Assembly (NCBI GenBank): GCA_030407085.1
Contig: CM059586.1
Coordinates: forward strand, 30,987,501-31,051,500
DNA from: Trichopria drosophilae
Taxonomy: Eukaryota; Arthropoda; Insecta; Hymenoptera; Diapriidae
Length of the DNA: 64,000 nucleotides
Reading direction: 5' to 3'
A program made the position numbers and the translations under genes. Every line of letters starts with the position of its first letter. Within the stretch, counting starts at the first letter, position 1. Shown here in pieces: positions 51,963 to 62,952 of the stretch. The notes beneath the pieces were generated by a model. It saw only the letters and a list, made by a program, of their open reading frames with translations. It was not told the origin of the DNA and did not search any database.

Positions 51963-52221
51963 GGAATTCCGGGTGCAGGTCCAAAAGTCAAAAAGCCGAA
52001 AGGTAAAAAATCGACAGTCATGATGCCGATAATCGAAAAGCCGACAGCCAAAAAGCCGACAGTGGAAAAGACGCTAGTCAAAAAGCCGACACATAAAACA
52101 ATCGTTTTTTCGAAAGTCATTTTTGAAGTGTCGGCTTTCTGATTATCGGTTTTCTGAATGTCGGTTTTTCGACCTGTCGGCTTTTTGATTTGTCGGTTTC
52201 TCGACCAGCACTCGGAATTCC
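51963..52221. mobile_element. Foldback-like element with tandem AAAAGCCGACA units
   Basis: Ends GGAATTCCGGGTGC and GCACTCGGAATTCC. The left half repeats AAAAGCCGACA or variants about six times at 10-25 bp steps; the right half carries the same unit in inverted orientation (TGTCGGCTTTTT). The frames open on both strands come from this repetition. Confidence 0.65.
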
Positions 52222-53198
52222 GTTCTCTACTGGGTACATCTCCATTTAAATAAATAATAAACTATTTGCATCTGTCTTTATGCTAATATACATTTAATTT
52301 ACAGTTGAATTCAAATATAAATAAAAGAAAATGCAAACGAAACTGCGCCATTGTCAAATGTGAGTGTAGACATCAAGAAACAAAAATAAGTATAAAAAAT
52401 TGATATGCATTAATAAATATAAACAGAAAATCACAGATCCGTATATAAGTACGAAATATTAAGATATATTTAGTTAAAATAATTTGAAAAGTAATTTTAT
52501 ATTCTGTGGAAACAAATTAGCGTATACAGAAACCCAAACTCTACTCACCATATAATAATTTTTTATCTTATATTAAAGTTTGACTAAAGTATAAAATTTT
52601 AATTCCATTTTTTAGAGAGAATTCTATTTTGCTTCTCTTAATTTGAAGCAAACTATTATTATATATGATATTTGTTAATTTTGTTTAGGCGAACATAATA
52701 AAATAGTTAATAAATATGATGCTGGAAAATTTGGTATGTTAATACAGATCGAGAAATATTTGGCAAGATGAGTTTGAAATATCTTTATAATGCTCGATTT
52801 AGAACTACTAGAATAGTAAATTGTATTGACAATAACATAAAAAGATCTTCTTTTACCCAAACGGAATTAAGATAGACCTACATAATTGAGGAAGACCTCA
52901 AAACTGGACATCTTAAAAAGCAGACAATTACAATTTTTTGTTATGAATAAATATTGAAATATAATGTTTATATAATTTAAAATATAATCTACGAATCTGA
53001 ATTTCGAATTAACGATAGAGGAATTTGCAGAAAACATTATTTTAAATACGGAATTTAAAAGTTTTTGCAACATATTATTTCATATTATGCATAAATGTTT
53101 TTTATCTTTAGAAATACATGTCTTTAATTAAATTTAGGTTGTCAATATGCCATACACTTTTTGCTCAAATGATTACGAATCATCTTAAAACATATAAG

Positions 53199-53204
53199 TT
53201 TATT
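53199..53204 (-). terminator. Possible proximal polyadenylation signal of gene B
   Basis: AATAAA on the minus strand, overlapping the double stop TAATAA that ends the exon 4 read-through frame. It would allow a 281-aa form lacking exon 5. Confidence 0.35.
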
Positions 53205-53221
53205 AAGTAAGTTTAACATAC

Positions 53222-54450
53222 CCTCCACAAGTGTTGCACTGGCCTCCTGAGGGATATTGTGGTTGCGGTTGTGGATAATAATTGCCACCACCACCACCAT
53301 GGTGTCCTTGATGTCCATGTCCGTGTCCTCCTCCGTAATTTCCTTGGACTGGCACAACGACTACTGGGATCACTCCTGTAAAAATATCTTGTTTACAAAA
53401 CCGTCAAACCTAAGACATTTACATGCATTTAAATGCATAATACACACTCATTGTAGTTTTTATTTTTTATCCTTTTTCCTGGTAAGAATTACTTTTATGT
53501 AATTCTGAATTACTTAAGTAACGGGAGACCTTCGAGCACAATTATAAATTTCTCAATGTCAACTCTACGTCTTACTATGAGAAAATGTGAGATTCGTTAA
53601 AAACAAAACATGATTAATATTCACCATAATTCTGGTTGTATCCACCGCCGTATCCCTGGTCATAACCGTAACCACCTCCATAACCACCCCCGTAACCACC
53701 ATGTCCATGTTTCATTTGCTTCAATTCATGGAGCTTGCATTTCAGACAAATGTGCCTCTTCCTGCGAACTTTTGTGATTTTGGATTTTGAGATTTTACCG
53801 CCTTCGTCTGCTTCATTCGTGGGCTCAAACAGATCAACATCCTCATCTTTCGTGACATCAAGTTTAATGAACTTCGTCTCTCCATCTTTGACAATCTTTT
53901 CCACGTCGAAACCTTCAGCTTCGAGATCCTTCGCAACATCGTCTAAATTCACCGGAACGTCTTCGTCGTCTTCTTCAACCACCAAAATGATAGTGGCGAA
54001 TGGAACTATACATAATACCCAACAAATTAAAATTGATGGTGGAAGAGCAAACAAATTATTTACAAATAAATTTAATTCATTTACTTGTCATAAGTGATGG
54101 TTCCCCAGCGATACTGTCGTGAAGCACATCGTTAGAATCTTCATTAGAACTATTTTGGACCGCAAAAACATTGATTATCAACAGGTAAGCATGGCGTTCT
54201 TGAGAATCTTCCGCATCCTTGGGAAGCGGCGGAGGCTGAAGTTCAGTTGAAATAATTTTCCCATGGTTGGGCGCCGATTGAATTAGTTCTTAAAAAGTGA
54301 AAGAAGGTAATGTTGAAGAACTCAAATATGAAAATAAAAAAGAAAAATGTAAAAATACCAACCAACGTCTGTATTTTCAGTAGTTGGTGCACTCAAGGTC
54401 CCGCTACCCAGGAGACCAATGGTCAAAACACAACACCACAACATTATCAT
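53222..54450 (-). CDS. Gene B: secreted Gly/Tyr/His-rich protein, paralogue of gene A (exons 1-4)
   Basis: Unnamed secreted protein. Exons: 54450-54363, 54288-54085, 54005-53625, 53375-53222. Phases 1,1,1 are identical to gene A. Exon 4 ends in phase 2 at a GTATGT donor, and a phase-compatible fifth exon lies at 45491-45410 (302 aa in total). If exon 4 is instead read through, the protein stops after 6 more codons (281 aa) at a TAA overlapped by AATAAA at 53204-53199. A signal peptide (MIMLWCCVLTIGLLGSG) is followed by an acidic Pro/Glu stretch with YLLIINVFAV. The conserved block at residues 98-159 contains VEEDDEDVPV, LDDVAKD and KDGETKF. A basic RRKR site sits at 178-181, then CLKC (184-187), then GYGGG-type repeats. 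Exon 4 is Gly/His/Pro-rich and ends near QCNTCGG. Composition resembles structural proteins such as cuticle, silk or glue; this is inference from composition only. Confidence 0.85.
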
Positions 54451-54519
54451 CCTTAGGAAATTCTAAGCACTGTCGAGAAAAACCAAGGTGCACTGCGTTG
54501 CACATATTTAACGTTACCG

Positions 54520-54527
54520 CTTTTATA
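54520..54527 (-). promoter_or_regulatory. TATA box of gene B
   Basis: TATAAAAG on the minus strand, 70 bp upstream of the gene B start codon. This is essentially the same distance as in gene A (71 bp), and the flanking downstream bases are similar. Confidence 0.8.
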
Positions 54528-54559
54528 GCCGATCCTTTAGATACGCGAATGATCCTGCA

Positions 54560-54582
54560 TTACGTAATGGTGTGAGTAATGA
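54560..54582 (-). promoter_or_regulatory. Shared upstream module of gene B: TTACGTAA plus AGTAATGA
   Basis: TTACGTAA at 54560-54567, within the 10-bp palindrome ATTACGTAAT, and AGTAATGA at 54575-54582. The 7-bp gap and 15-bp start-to-start spacing are identical to gene A. The distance to TATA differs by only 6 bp between the two genes (27 versus 33 bp). Confidence 0.65.
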
Positions 54583-55059
54583 AAATCTACTCTATTGTGT
54601 TCGATGTAGGCTTATATTTCTCAGTATTTTGGATTTCCCATCTGAGACTTTGCGACCACGTGCCGCATGTTATTTATGCAAACGGCATTTTGCAATTTTC
54701 GATAATTCAAGGAAAGTCGCGAGGATGCGCCGTGTAAATAATGTGTACACGTTAATTAACAATGTTCGCACATCTCGACTTATAATAACATCTCATGAAA
54801 GTCTTTCAAGACTTATAGATCTGGATTTTATTTTGGCAACAAAAGATCAATTTAATAGATAAATTAACTGGATGACAATTTTTATATCTATTAGTGAACT
54901 TCATCACATCAGATCTTTGACGTCATCCGCTTGTTAAGTATTTTAGGCACGCGATATATTTGAGATTAAACTTCTTTAGTCAATTAAATCCATAGACGCG
55001 TTTAGTGTAAAATTGCTACTAGTTGAGGTCGAACATGTACTTGAAGTTCGCATCGTTGA

Positions 55060-55204
55060 AGACCAATGAAAATTCGAAAAAGAATTTTTATTTTTATTTA
55101 GGCTTATTGGTTTTTGACCATATTATTTAGGTTTTTGTCACAATACTTCAAATGAGCCTAAAAATCTAACATTGAAAATAATGTTTTCGAATTTTCGTTG
55201 GACT
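55060..55204. mobile_element. 145-bp MITE
   Basis: AGACCAATGAAAATTCGAAA and TTTTCGAATTTTCGTTGGACT ends; inner TTAGGCTTATTGG / GAGCCTAA matches weakly. Confidence 0.5.
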
Positions 55205-56509
55205 AATAAGAACAAGATTGTATTCATTTGTCCTTCACAACAGAGCTTGTTAGAAAGTAAATGAATATTATAAAAGGCCCTTAAAACAATACAGGAATCT
55301 TTTTGTAGTAGCATATTTACTAATCTAGGTTAAAACAGGAATTAAATTAAACTATTTGCCAACTATGTCATTTAACATTTTCATCTCCTAACAGATACGA
55401 AAACCTGCAGTTTACAATCTTAAATTTAGATCATTGTTTTACGATAATATGATACAACTGCCTAACACAAGCTATTCAAATTATTATCGTCTTATTGCCT
55501 TCCTGTTGACGATATAGGAATGTTAATCGGACACAACCTTGAGGATCGGCGGTTTGGGTAGTAATCGTTCAGAAGTCAATTAGAAAAGTGAAGGCGAAGG
55601 TCTACTACGCCTTCTTGCAATTCCTCGGTAAGTGTACAATAGATGGGAACAAATCGGATTTCCCACTAATTAATATAAATGTCTGAAATTGTGCTGACAA
55701 GTAAGCTCTATCACTTCATAACATTCACTTTTCGAATATAGGAAAAGATTTTACACTCTTATCAATCTAAATTACAGGAATAGTAATTGTTGGTAAATAC
55801 ATCCTCGTTCCGGGCTTCCCGTTGACTGTGCCAAAAACTGGGGAATTTTTTATCGCATATCATCCTTTTGGATTTCAAAGTGCATCGATGATAAATGATT
55901 ATGTGAGGTGACATTATGCATTTCCAGGTAATAGCGTGTCACACAACTAGATATATCAATGCTTGTATTTCGAGGTGTTTTCGTATTGTCAGTTCTCACA
56001 TAAAACCAACTTTTTATCTTCAGTGTCTAATGAAAATTCAATAATGAACGCCAAATGATGCAAGTTTTTTAAAATTACTTTTTATAACAATGATTCACGC
56101 GAAATGTGTGAATCTCATTGTTTGCAATTCAATGTATTTCTGTAATTACACTCGTTTGATGGATCGCAGCTATTTTTAGTGTGCAAGTAACAGTCGACAA
56201 GATAGAATTTCCTTCACGAAATTAACATCAATAGCTGGCAATGCAGGTATCTGCTTTTCTACCGTTGGTTTCAACGAAACCCTGTATTAAGACCATATTA
56301 AGTCATTCGAATTCTAGTTCAAAGATGTCGTTATTGCTAAAAATGTAAGTAAAAAGTTACAAAACTATATCATATAATTTATAACAATATAAAATATAAG
56401 AAATTCCACGATATTATTAAAATTCGACTCTAAATTTAAAGAGATTTTAAAATTAAAATTATTATTCTAAGCAAACTGAAGAAACCTTGTAGCATTACCC
56501 TTCTAAGGT

Positions 56510-56849
56510 GCCGTAGATTTAAAAAAGCGATGACAACCTTTTTGTAAATACAAAATATAAAAAACATAAATCTAAAATGAGGGCGTAAAGTGACCATTTT
56601 ACACCTACTGCATCAAAAAACAATGTTTGAATCTTAGGCGTAGAATTTTCACATGAACCTCGAGCCGGCTTTGCTGTCCCTCGGATTCTACTGTCGAGGC
56701 GTAAAACTCAATTTTACGACCTTGATACAAAAATAACTATTTTATAATGTTTTTGAAAAATAATCTTTTTGAAGCGTCTGTAGAGCGTTCTAAATCTTAT
56801 GTTTTTTATGTTTTGTATTTACAAAACGATTGTTATCTAAACTAGGCTA
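56510..56849. repeat. Inverted repeat with CGTAAAGTG motif
   Basis: TTTGTAAATACAAAATATAA and complement TTATGTTTTGTATTTACAAA-type arms, TGACAACC / TTGTTATC outside. The interior has GGGCGTAAAGTGACC and AACTCAATTTTACGACC, similar to 60640-60820. Confidence 0.5.
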
Positions 56850-57449
56850 GATATTCTATAACAACACTCGCAAGAACATTGACACCAGTTATATTAAATA
56901 TAAAAATTATGTGAATTTGTTTAGTTGGATTAGTTTTGAATACATCATTAGTGTTAATCAAGCATTTAAAAGATAAATTCCAGATGAACTGCAGAAAATT
57001 AGGATTGTTCATTTGAATATTTTTATTGACAATGGTTACTTAACTTTTTCGATAAATTTTACATAAGTTCTAGGTAGAATCTACTAATTATTTTTTTCTG
57101 TGTACATCGTTAAAAGACGTAAATTTGTTTCCAATATACTTAAACTCTAACAATTTATTAAATGTTATATCTAAACCACAAAGTTATATCGTGCTAACAT
57201 TCTTGCATAATATCGTCAATGGGTCAATAATAGTCGTGTATACTTATATGAGGAATCGTCTCGAACTTTTGGTATAGGTAAATTTAACTATAAAGTTGAA
57301 TCTTTTATATCTGTTTATCTATATTAATGCTTAAAACTAACTAAAAACATATAGGATGATACTTTTCAATGGGTTTGTTGCCAAATATCGTAATTAAAAA
57401 GATCTCAAATATGGAATTTCTTAACTATTTCATCATGTACACATGGGAA

Positions 57450-57690
57450 AATTCATTTTTGAAGTTGTAAAATAGTATAGTCTGTAACAAGGGCACGGTT
57501 ACCGAACTTCGACGAGTGCGAAGTTTGTCGCACGAGCAAAGCGAGGGTGTCAATCACACTCGTTGGAGATAGATATTTCGCCGGTATTCCATACGATATT
57601 TTGCGCCCGAATATTTTATTGCAGAGCGCAAAATCGAGTTCTACTCCCGGAGTGTTAAAAAAATATACCTGCTGCCATTTCATTCGTACT
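57450..57690. repeat. GC-richer fragment, probable dispersed-repeat piece
   Basis: Contains GCGAAGTTTGTCGCACGAGC and AAAGCGAGGGTG and an open minus-strand frame of 76 codons with no recognisable domain. Style and isolation suggest a transposon fragment rather than a gene. Confidence 0.3.
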
Positions 57691-59218
57691 TACAATTAGC
57701 ATCATCTACAATAATAGAAGATAAGTATGCTAAACAGATATTTGCCTCTTATCGAAAACCAGAAAAATGTTTAGAAGTTACTGTAACTTAGATTTTGAGA
57801 AATTCTGTTTTAATTATTATATCGATCATTGAAAAAATATATCTTTAAATTTAATAGTTTGTTTTACGGGAATATATTTTTCACTAAATAAGAACTAAAA
57901 TCCAATTTGACGTTACATTGTTGCGCTCACATACTAAACAATCATAATTTTTCAATGGCACATCAATACAGCTGTCAATAAACATTTGTAAGAAATTGCT
58001 CATTTTCTTAAGCCATTTTTGAACGATATATCTTTAGTATATCTTCAAATATGACGTTGTAAATGAAAAAACGGAATTTTCGCTTATCCCGGTTCCGATT
58101 TCAAGATGATAAAATTTTGACCTTAAGAGAGTATTTTTCTTAAAAACCATCGAAGAAATTACTAAAATAAAGCAAATAAAATTATTTTTACGCACTTTCT
58201 TAAAAAATATAGGTACCAAAAAATGTATTAGATGGACGAAATAGATTGTTTCGCATAGTGAAATTTAAGATAACTTTCTGATAATTAGGTATACCATTTT
58301 ATCATTAAAAAAATGAATATTATTGAAAATTGTGGTATAATGTAAAAGCATTGGAAAAACATTATGGATTTTATTATATCACTTTTTGAAAATATCTTTA
58401 AAAATGAAGGACGCTGCCTTTTTCACTTTTTATAAATGTAGAAATATAGAAAAATTATAGTAGTTAGTATGCTTTTAAGCTTTATCTTTATTTTTTTCAT
58501 ACGTGAAATATTAAATCTTCCAGAGAATTCCTCATAATAGTATATATGTGTGCATAATATCTAGCTCGTTCGTACATATTTGTACAGGCGACCCCGGACC
58601 CGTAAAATGCTGAGATAGTATAATCATATTCTTTAATTAATTTTTTTTCCCTTGTAGTCGAAAAATTAATTACATGACCTGGCTCGATAATAAGAATGTA
58701 TTAAAGAAAAGTTGGACGAGAGTTAAAAACATTGTGCATGGACCATTTCAATGTGCTTTTGAAAAATAATGATTTTCAGATCGAATGGTCACTGTAAAAT
58801 GTTTAAAGCATCACGAATAGGTTCTTACGTATGACACATACCTAAACCAAGTTTGATTTTTTTTCTCTTTACAAGAGGAACATTTCCCACCACGTACAAC
58901 TAAAAAATCGTAAAAGTTTTTATCATTAAAGACTAAAGTTTATAAAATATTTGATTTTCTAAAAACCCAGAAACACATGTTCCTGGTTTCGTGCCTTATA
59001 CTCTACACTCAAAAAGAAGTATGAGAAATCTGGTTACTTTGACCAGAAAATACTATTAAATAGGCCCTTCTTAATCCTATATATAATTCCGATAACCGTA
59101 TGTGTAGTTAAACAATATTAGCACAAACTGAAAAATGATATCAAAATTACGTCATATTGATGTATCATTGTCATTTTGGCGACATTTTGACGTCTTTACA
59201 ATTAACATTTCCGGTAAA

Positions 59219-59577
59219 CAGTAGGACCTGCGAAATGAACCCCCTCAAAAATTGATCGACTTGCCAATTGTCTCGGCGGAAGCCCTCGAAATTGATTGAC
59301 ATAGGGGAAACGCTTTCCCCCACTCTTCTCTGAGACAGTTTTTGCATTATCTATAAAAAGACAATATTTAAAAAAGAAATAATTATTGCAGTGGCTTTAA
59401 CTAAGTTTAACGAAAAATGAGCAACTGATTGAAATTAATCAAAATTTTGATAAATCGAATTTAAGAATGTAAGGTTAAGATTCCGTAAAGTAGGGATCAC
59501 CTTCGCTCATTTTCGCAACTTGCAGTCAATTTTAGAGGGTTGTCAGAGGACGACAGTCAATTTCGCAGGTCCCACTG
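59219..59577. mobile_element. pogo/Tigger-type MITE 4
   Basis: Left CAGTAGGACCTGCGAAATG and right CAATTTCGCAGGTCCCACTG are inverted ends, with TA following the right end. The interior contains ATTGATCGAC and AATTGATTGAC motifs. No coding capacity. Confidence 0.65.
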
Positions 59578-60639
59578 TATTTTGGAAATTGTTCATAAAT
59601 CCAACAAAACTGCAACAATCCTTTGCCGTTCTGGATACAACTGTACTGTTCCTTGCACTCCATAAGAAAGAATTTTTTATTCCTCCACCTTTCCCCTAAA
59701 TTTAAGTTAAAAAATGTAGATTTCGGGACGAATTGCACAAAGTACAATCTACCGCCGAGCTGTAAATTTTGAGATAAATTGAGAATCAAGTCTCAATTTA
59801 TTCGAAATACTCGCTTTTACATAAAAAATTCCATTTCATACATGGATAACGCTCGCCACCTAGTGTTCACACTTATAACCATATTTAAAAAATAAAATAT
59901 TTGTTTTAAATTATATGTTTCTTCTTATAACCATATGCATAGTAAACTCAACCAGAAAAATTTAACTGGAATGCATTTAACCAAAAAAGGGGCACAGATC
60001 ATTAATCAGCCAATTTTTAACTAAACGTATCTAGTAATTTTAACCAAAAATTTTTTCTGCGTGTAAAGTAAGCACTTACTAAAATAATAAATGTTCTACT
60101 AAACACTATATCCAAAAACCTCATATTTCAATTTTTAACCATTCGGATAACGTTTTATTTTTATCAACCGTGCATTGAATAAAACTCTAGTGAATACGCG
60201 TCAAAAACCTATAATTTTAGGGTGTTTTATCCACCATATAAGTTGATAGGTGTTAGTACCAGTCGATTTAACTTTCATTTATATGATTTTCATGCGAACA
60301 GTATCAATTTTAAACGTTTTATGAAATTTCTTGTATTTGTCTTATGATGAACACAGATGTGTGCAACTTGTATTTTAACTTTTTCCAGTGTTTCTATTCT
60401 AAAGTTGAAAATTTATGTTTGACACAATTCTAAATTACAATATACAAATAAAATTTAAATTTCGAGACATCGGTACATCGAACATATCTCAAGTTAGTAC
60501 CTTATTTAAAAAATTATAAACAAAAAATCATACTGATGTCCATGGTTAATTACTACTATTATAAAAATTGAAGTTCTTCAATCGACATCTTTACAATAAT
60601 ACTGAATTGTGCAAACGAGTTTATGACTTAATAATAGAA

Positions 60640-60820
60640 CCGTTAATAGTACTTTTCGGTCCGAGGCCATAAAATTGAACTTTACGGCCTGGGAGCGAAC
60701 ACTATTTTTTGATACACTGTTCGCAAAAGTAGGCATTTTACCGACTGTTTTTAGTCCGTAAAGTGCGAAAAGGAGTCCGTAAAGTGTCTACTTTACGCAC
60801 ACGTGTATCCAAAAAACAAT
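60640..60820. repeat. CGTAAAGTG-containing repeat, relative of 56.5-kb repeat
   Basis: Repeats GTCCGTAAAGTG (two copies) with TTTTACCGAC and CTACTTTACGCAC. TTGAACTTTACGGCC parallels TCAATTTTACGACC of the 56.5-kb copy. Just downstream of gene C. Confidence 0.4.
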
Positions 60821-61032
60821 TACAATATTGGTTGCATATTCCATATTTGTTCATCATAAGACATGACTTATATATGATATTGTTACTTGTATTCACTTAA
60901 AGTTTAATAAATTTATTTTTAGTTTTCTAGAAAAACGTTGGGCAATTGTTCTTTCGAATAAACCAGACTCTTTTCGTTTTTAAGTGTTCTATATTGTATA
61001 AAATGTCAGCTACATCGTTTATATACATGATC

Positions 61033-61038
61033 TTTATT
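61033..61038 (-). terminator. Polyadenylation signal of gene C
   Basis: AATAAA on the minus strand (GGAATAAAG), 26 nt after the gene C stop. Confidence 0.65.
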
Positions 61039-61063
61039 CCGCATCAGTCTATTATCGGTTAAA

Positions 61064-62952
61064 TCATTTTTCGAAGAGTTCAACAACAGCGTCGGTAATA
61101 TCGGTTATTAGTTCTCCAACTGGATTATACTGGCGACTTTTCTTCTTATTTAATTCATTAGGAAAATTACTTCTGATGAACTGCGATGGAATAGTTTGAA
61201 CCGCTTCATTTCTATTTCCTTTGTTATCTGTAAATTTTACGTATGATGAAGAGCCAACATTTACAGTAGTTTGAACTTGCACGTTCCCATTACTAGCATT
61301 CTCTACATTGATGTTTTGATTTGGCGGATTTTCTTCAGATAATGCTGGATGATTTCCACCGGCTGCAGTTTGGTAATTAGCATCGAATTTATCATTTGAA
61401 TTATTTCGAATATTTTCAATTCGATTAATGGAAGGACTGCTGGCTTGATTTTTTTGTTGAGAATCCATTTCAGTAAAGGCAAATTCACTTCCCAAAGATG
61501 GTACAGCATCAACAGGTGCTACCGTAGATTGTATATTTTCTGATGGCTGAAAAATTTGATCTCCGTCGTCCCCTGACCATGTCGAAAATGTACCAGGCTT
61601 CGACACGGTGACCCTAACTCTACATCGAGGATCCGCAAATTTAGAATTTGATCCTCCGCAGTTATTGGTTCGCCAAGGCTGTTGCACACCTGGACTTTGC
61701 TGATACCAGCCATTCGATATATGTACTTCCGGTCGAATTCTGTGGGACCCAAGGTGACTGTCATGGACATCTACGTGAAGGCGAATTGGATCTCTGTAGG
61801 CCGGGTAATCATGGGGCCAATTTTGTGGCCTTTCGTGCACGCTTAAGGTTGGTAATGATTGAGAATGATAACCTAAACAAAACAAAAATTGTATGGGTTA
61901 TTATCTAGTTGTTGATGCTTTCTAAATACTCCTAACACGCAAAAGTCTATAGTGGACGTCAACAGTAAATTACCTGGGTATTGTGAAGCATAGTTTGGAG
62001 AAACATTCCCCCAAGTTGGTCGACCTTGGCGATTATTTGTATATAATGATCCCGGTCTTCCATTGTGAAAACCTTGTCCAAAATTGGTTGCTTGAAAAGC
62101 CCCGGAACTTGCTGCTGAGAGTGATGATCCAGCCGAGGATTGAGCGCTGGATATTGCTTGGCCATTTACAACATTTCCCTGCGATATTGCAGCCGCATTA
62201 CCAACAGCAAATGAGTTACTATTCGAATGTGACGTTCCGAAAACTGGGTGATTTAAATTGTATGAATTGGAATCGGATGTGGAGATTCCTGATAGGCCGG
62301 CTGAGAATGAAGATGCCTGACTAGCCGTGAGGGAGCTGGTGAATCAAATAGAAATGAAAATGTGGCCTATATTGTTCATATTAGTAGAAATCGATAGCTA
62401 AAGTGTCATTTGTTAAAAATAATGAGATCTTAAAGATAAATATGTGCATATAATTGTACAAACCCTGAATTTCCGAATGGACTTAATTGATTACTTTGGC
62501 TGGCACTGTGAGATACGCTAATGCCATTGGGAGATCCACCGATGCTTAACGAGTGCGCGTTGTTTGCACCATCGCTAACGGCAAAACTTGCTGAAAATGG
62601 AAGAAATCGTGGTTGAGCTAAATTAGTTTTAGCTTCAGATTTCCCGAGAGTACTTGATATCGATGATGCTTTACTACTGCTTGCACTCTCTTCTCTAAAG
62701 TGTATCCGATCATCTGAAATAAGTGTTTTGTTATGAGTCTTCGTTATTCCGTTCAAATAATTCTAAAATAATGAACAAAGAATGGTTACAGTGTATTTTA
62801 AAATGGACATGTAAATTGGTTAATTTGTATGAGATATTAAGATTAATGCAATAGGATGAATTAAATTTTAATTAATTATATCACTTACCGCATCGAGCCG
62901 CAATTAGTAATGCAGATCCCAGGATCACATAATACCATTCGAACCTCGCCAT
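61064..62952 (-). CDS. Gene C: secreted Ser/Ala/Asn/Gly-rich protein, 494 aa, 4 exons
   Basis: Unnamed secreted protein. Exons: 62952-62889, 62713-62464, 62335-61974, 61872-61064. Phases are 1,2,1, and the summed length is 1485 nt, an exact multiple of 3, ending at TGA 61066-61064. Donors are GTAAGT, GTTTGT and GTAATT; acceptors are TTTCAG, CACCAG and GTTTAG. Exon 1 encodes a signal peptide (MARFEWYYVILGSALLIAA). Exons 2-3 (about residues 22-225) are low-complexity Ser/Ala/Gly/Asn, for example SASSSKASSISS and SSAQSSAGSSLSAASS. Exon 4 starts a denser, possibly folded region (LPTLSVHERP, NWPHDYPAYRDP) with two Cys separated by 11 residues. An Asn/Gln/Ser-rich part follows, then a basic KKKSR near residue 465 and a short amphipathic-looking C-terminus. 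It is not homologous to genes A and B by eye. A structural-secretion role is inferred from composition. Confidence 0.87.

Larger units (their letters stand above)
45500..53221 (-). other. Putative 7.7-kb intron 4 of gene B
   Basis: Bounded by the GTATGT donor at 53221 and the TGTTGCAG acceptor at 45492. Contains MITEs at 46.7, 47.5, 48.5, 49.8 and 52.0 kb and no other exon candidate that I can support. Confidence 0.5.
54600..59200. other. Intergenic, non-coding
   Basis: Upstream of gene B and downstream of gene C. Holds the MITE at 55.06 kb and repeats at 56.5 and 57.45 kb; otherwise nothing supported. The 96-codon frame at 54572 overlaps the gene B promoter flank and looks fortuitous. Confidence 0.4.

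Noticed and set aside
51911..52142. Opposing open frames with Lys/Pro/Thr repeats
   Set aside because: The periodicity comes from tandem AAAAGCCGACA units in a foldback-like element, not from a gene.
61064..61908. Shadow frames on both strands across gene C exon 4
   Set aside because: The minus-strand frame that joins the other three exons in phase is the real one; the others lack splice continuity.
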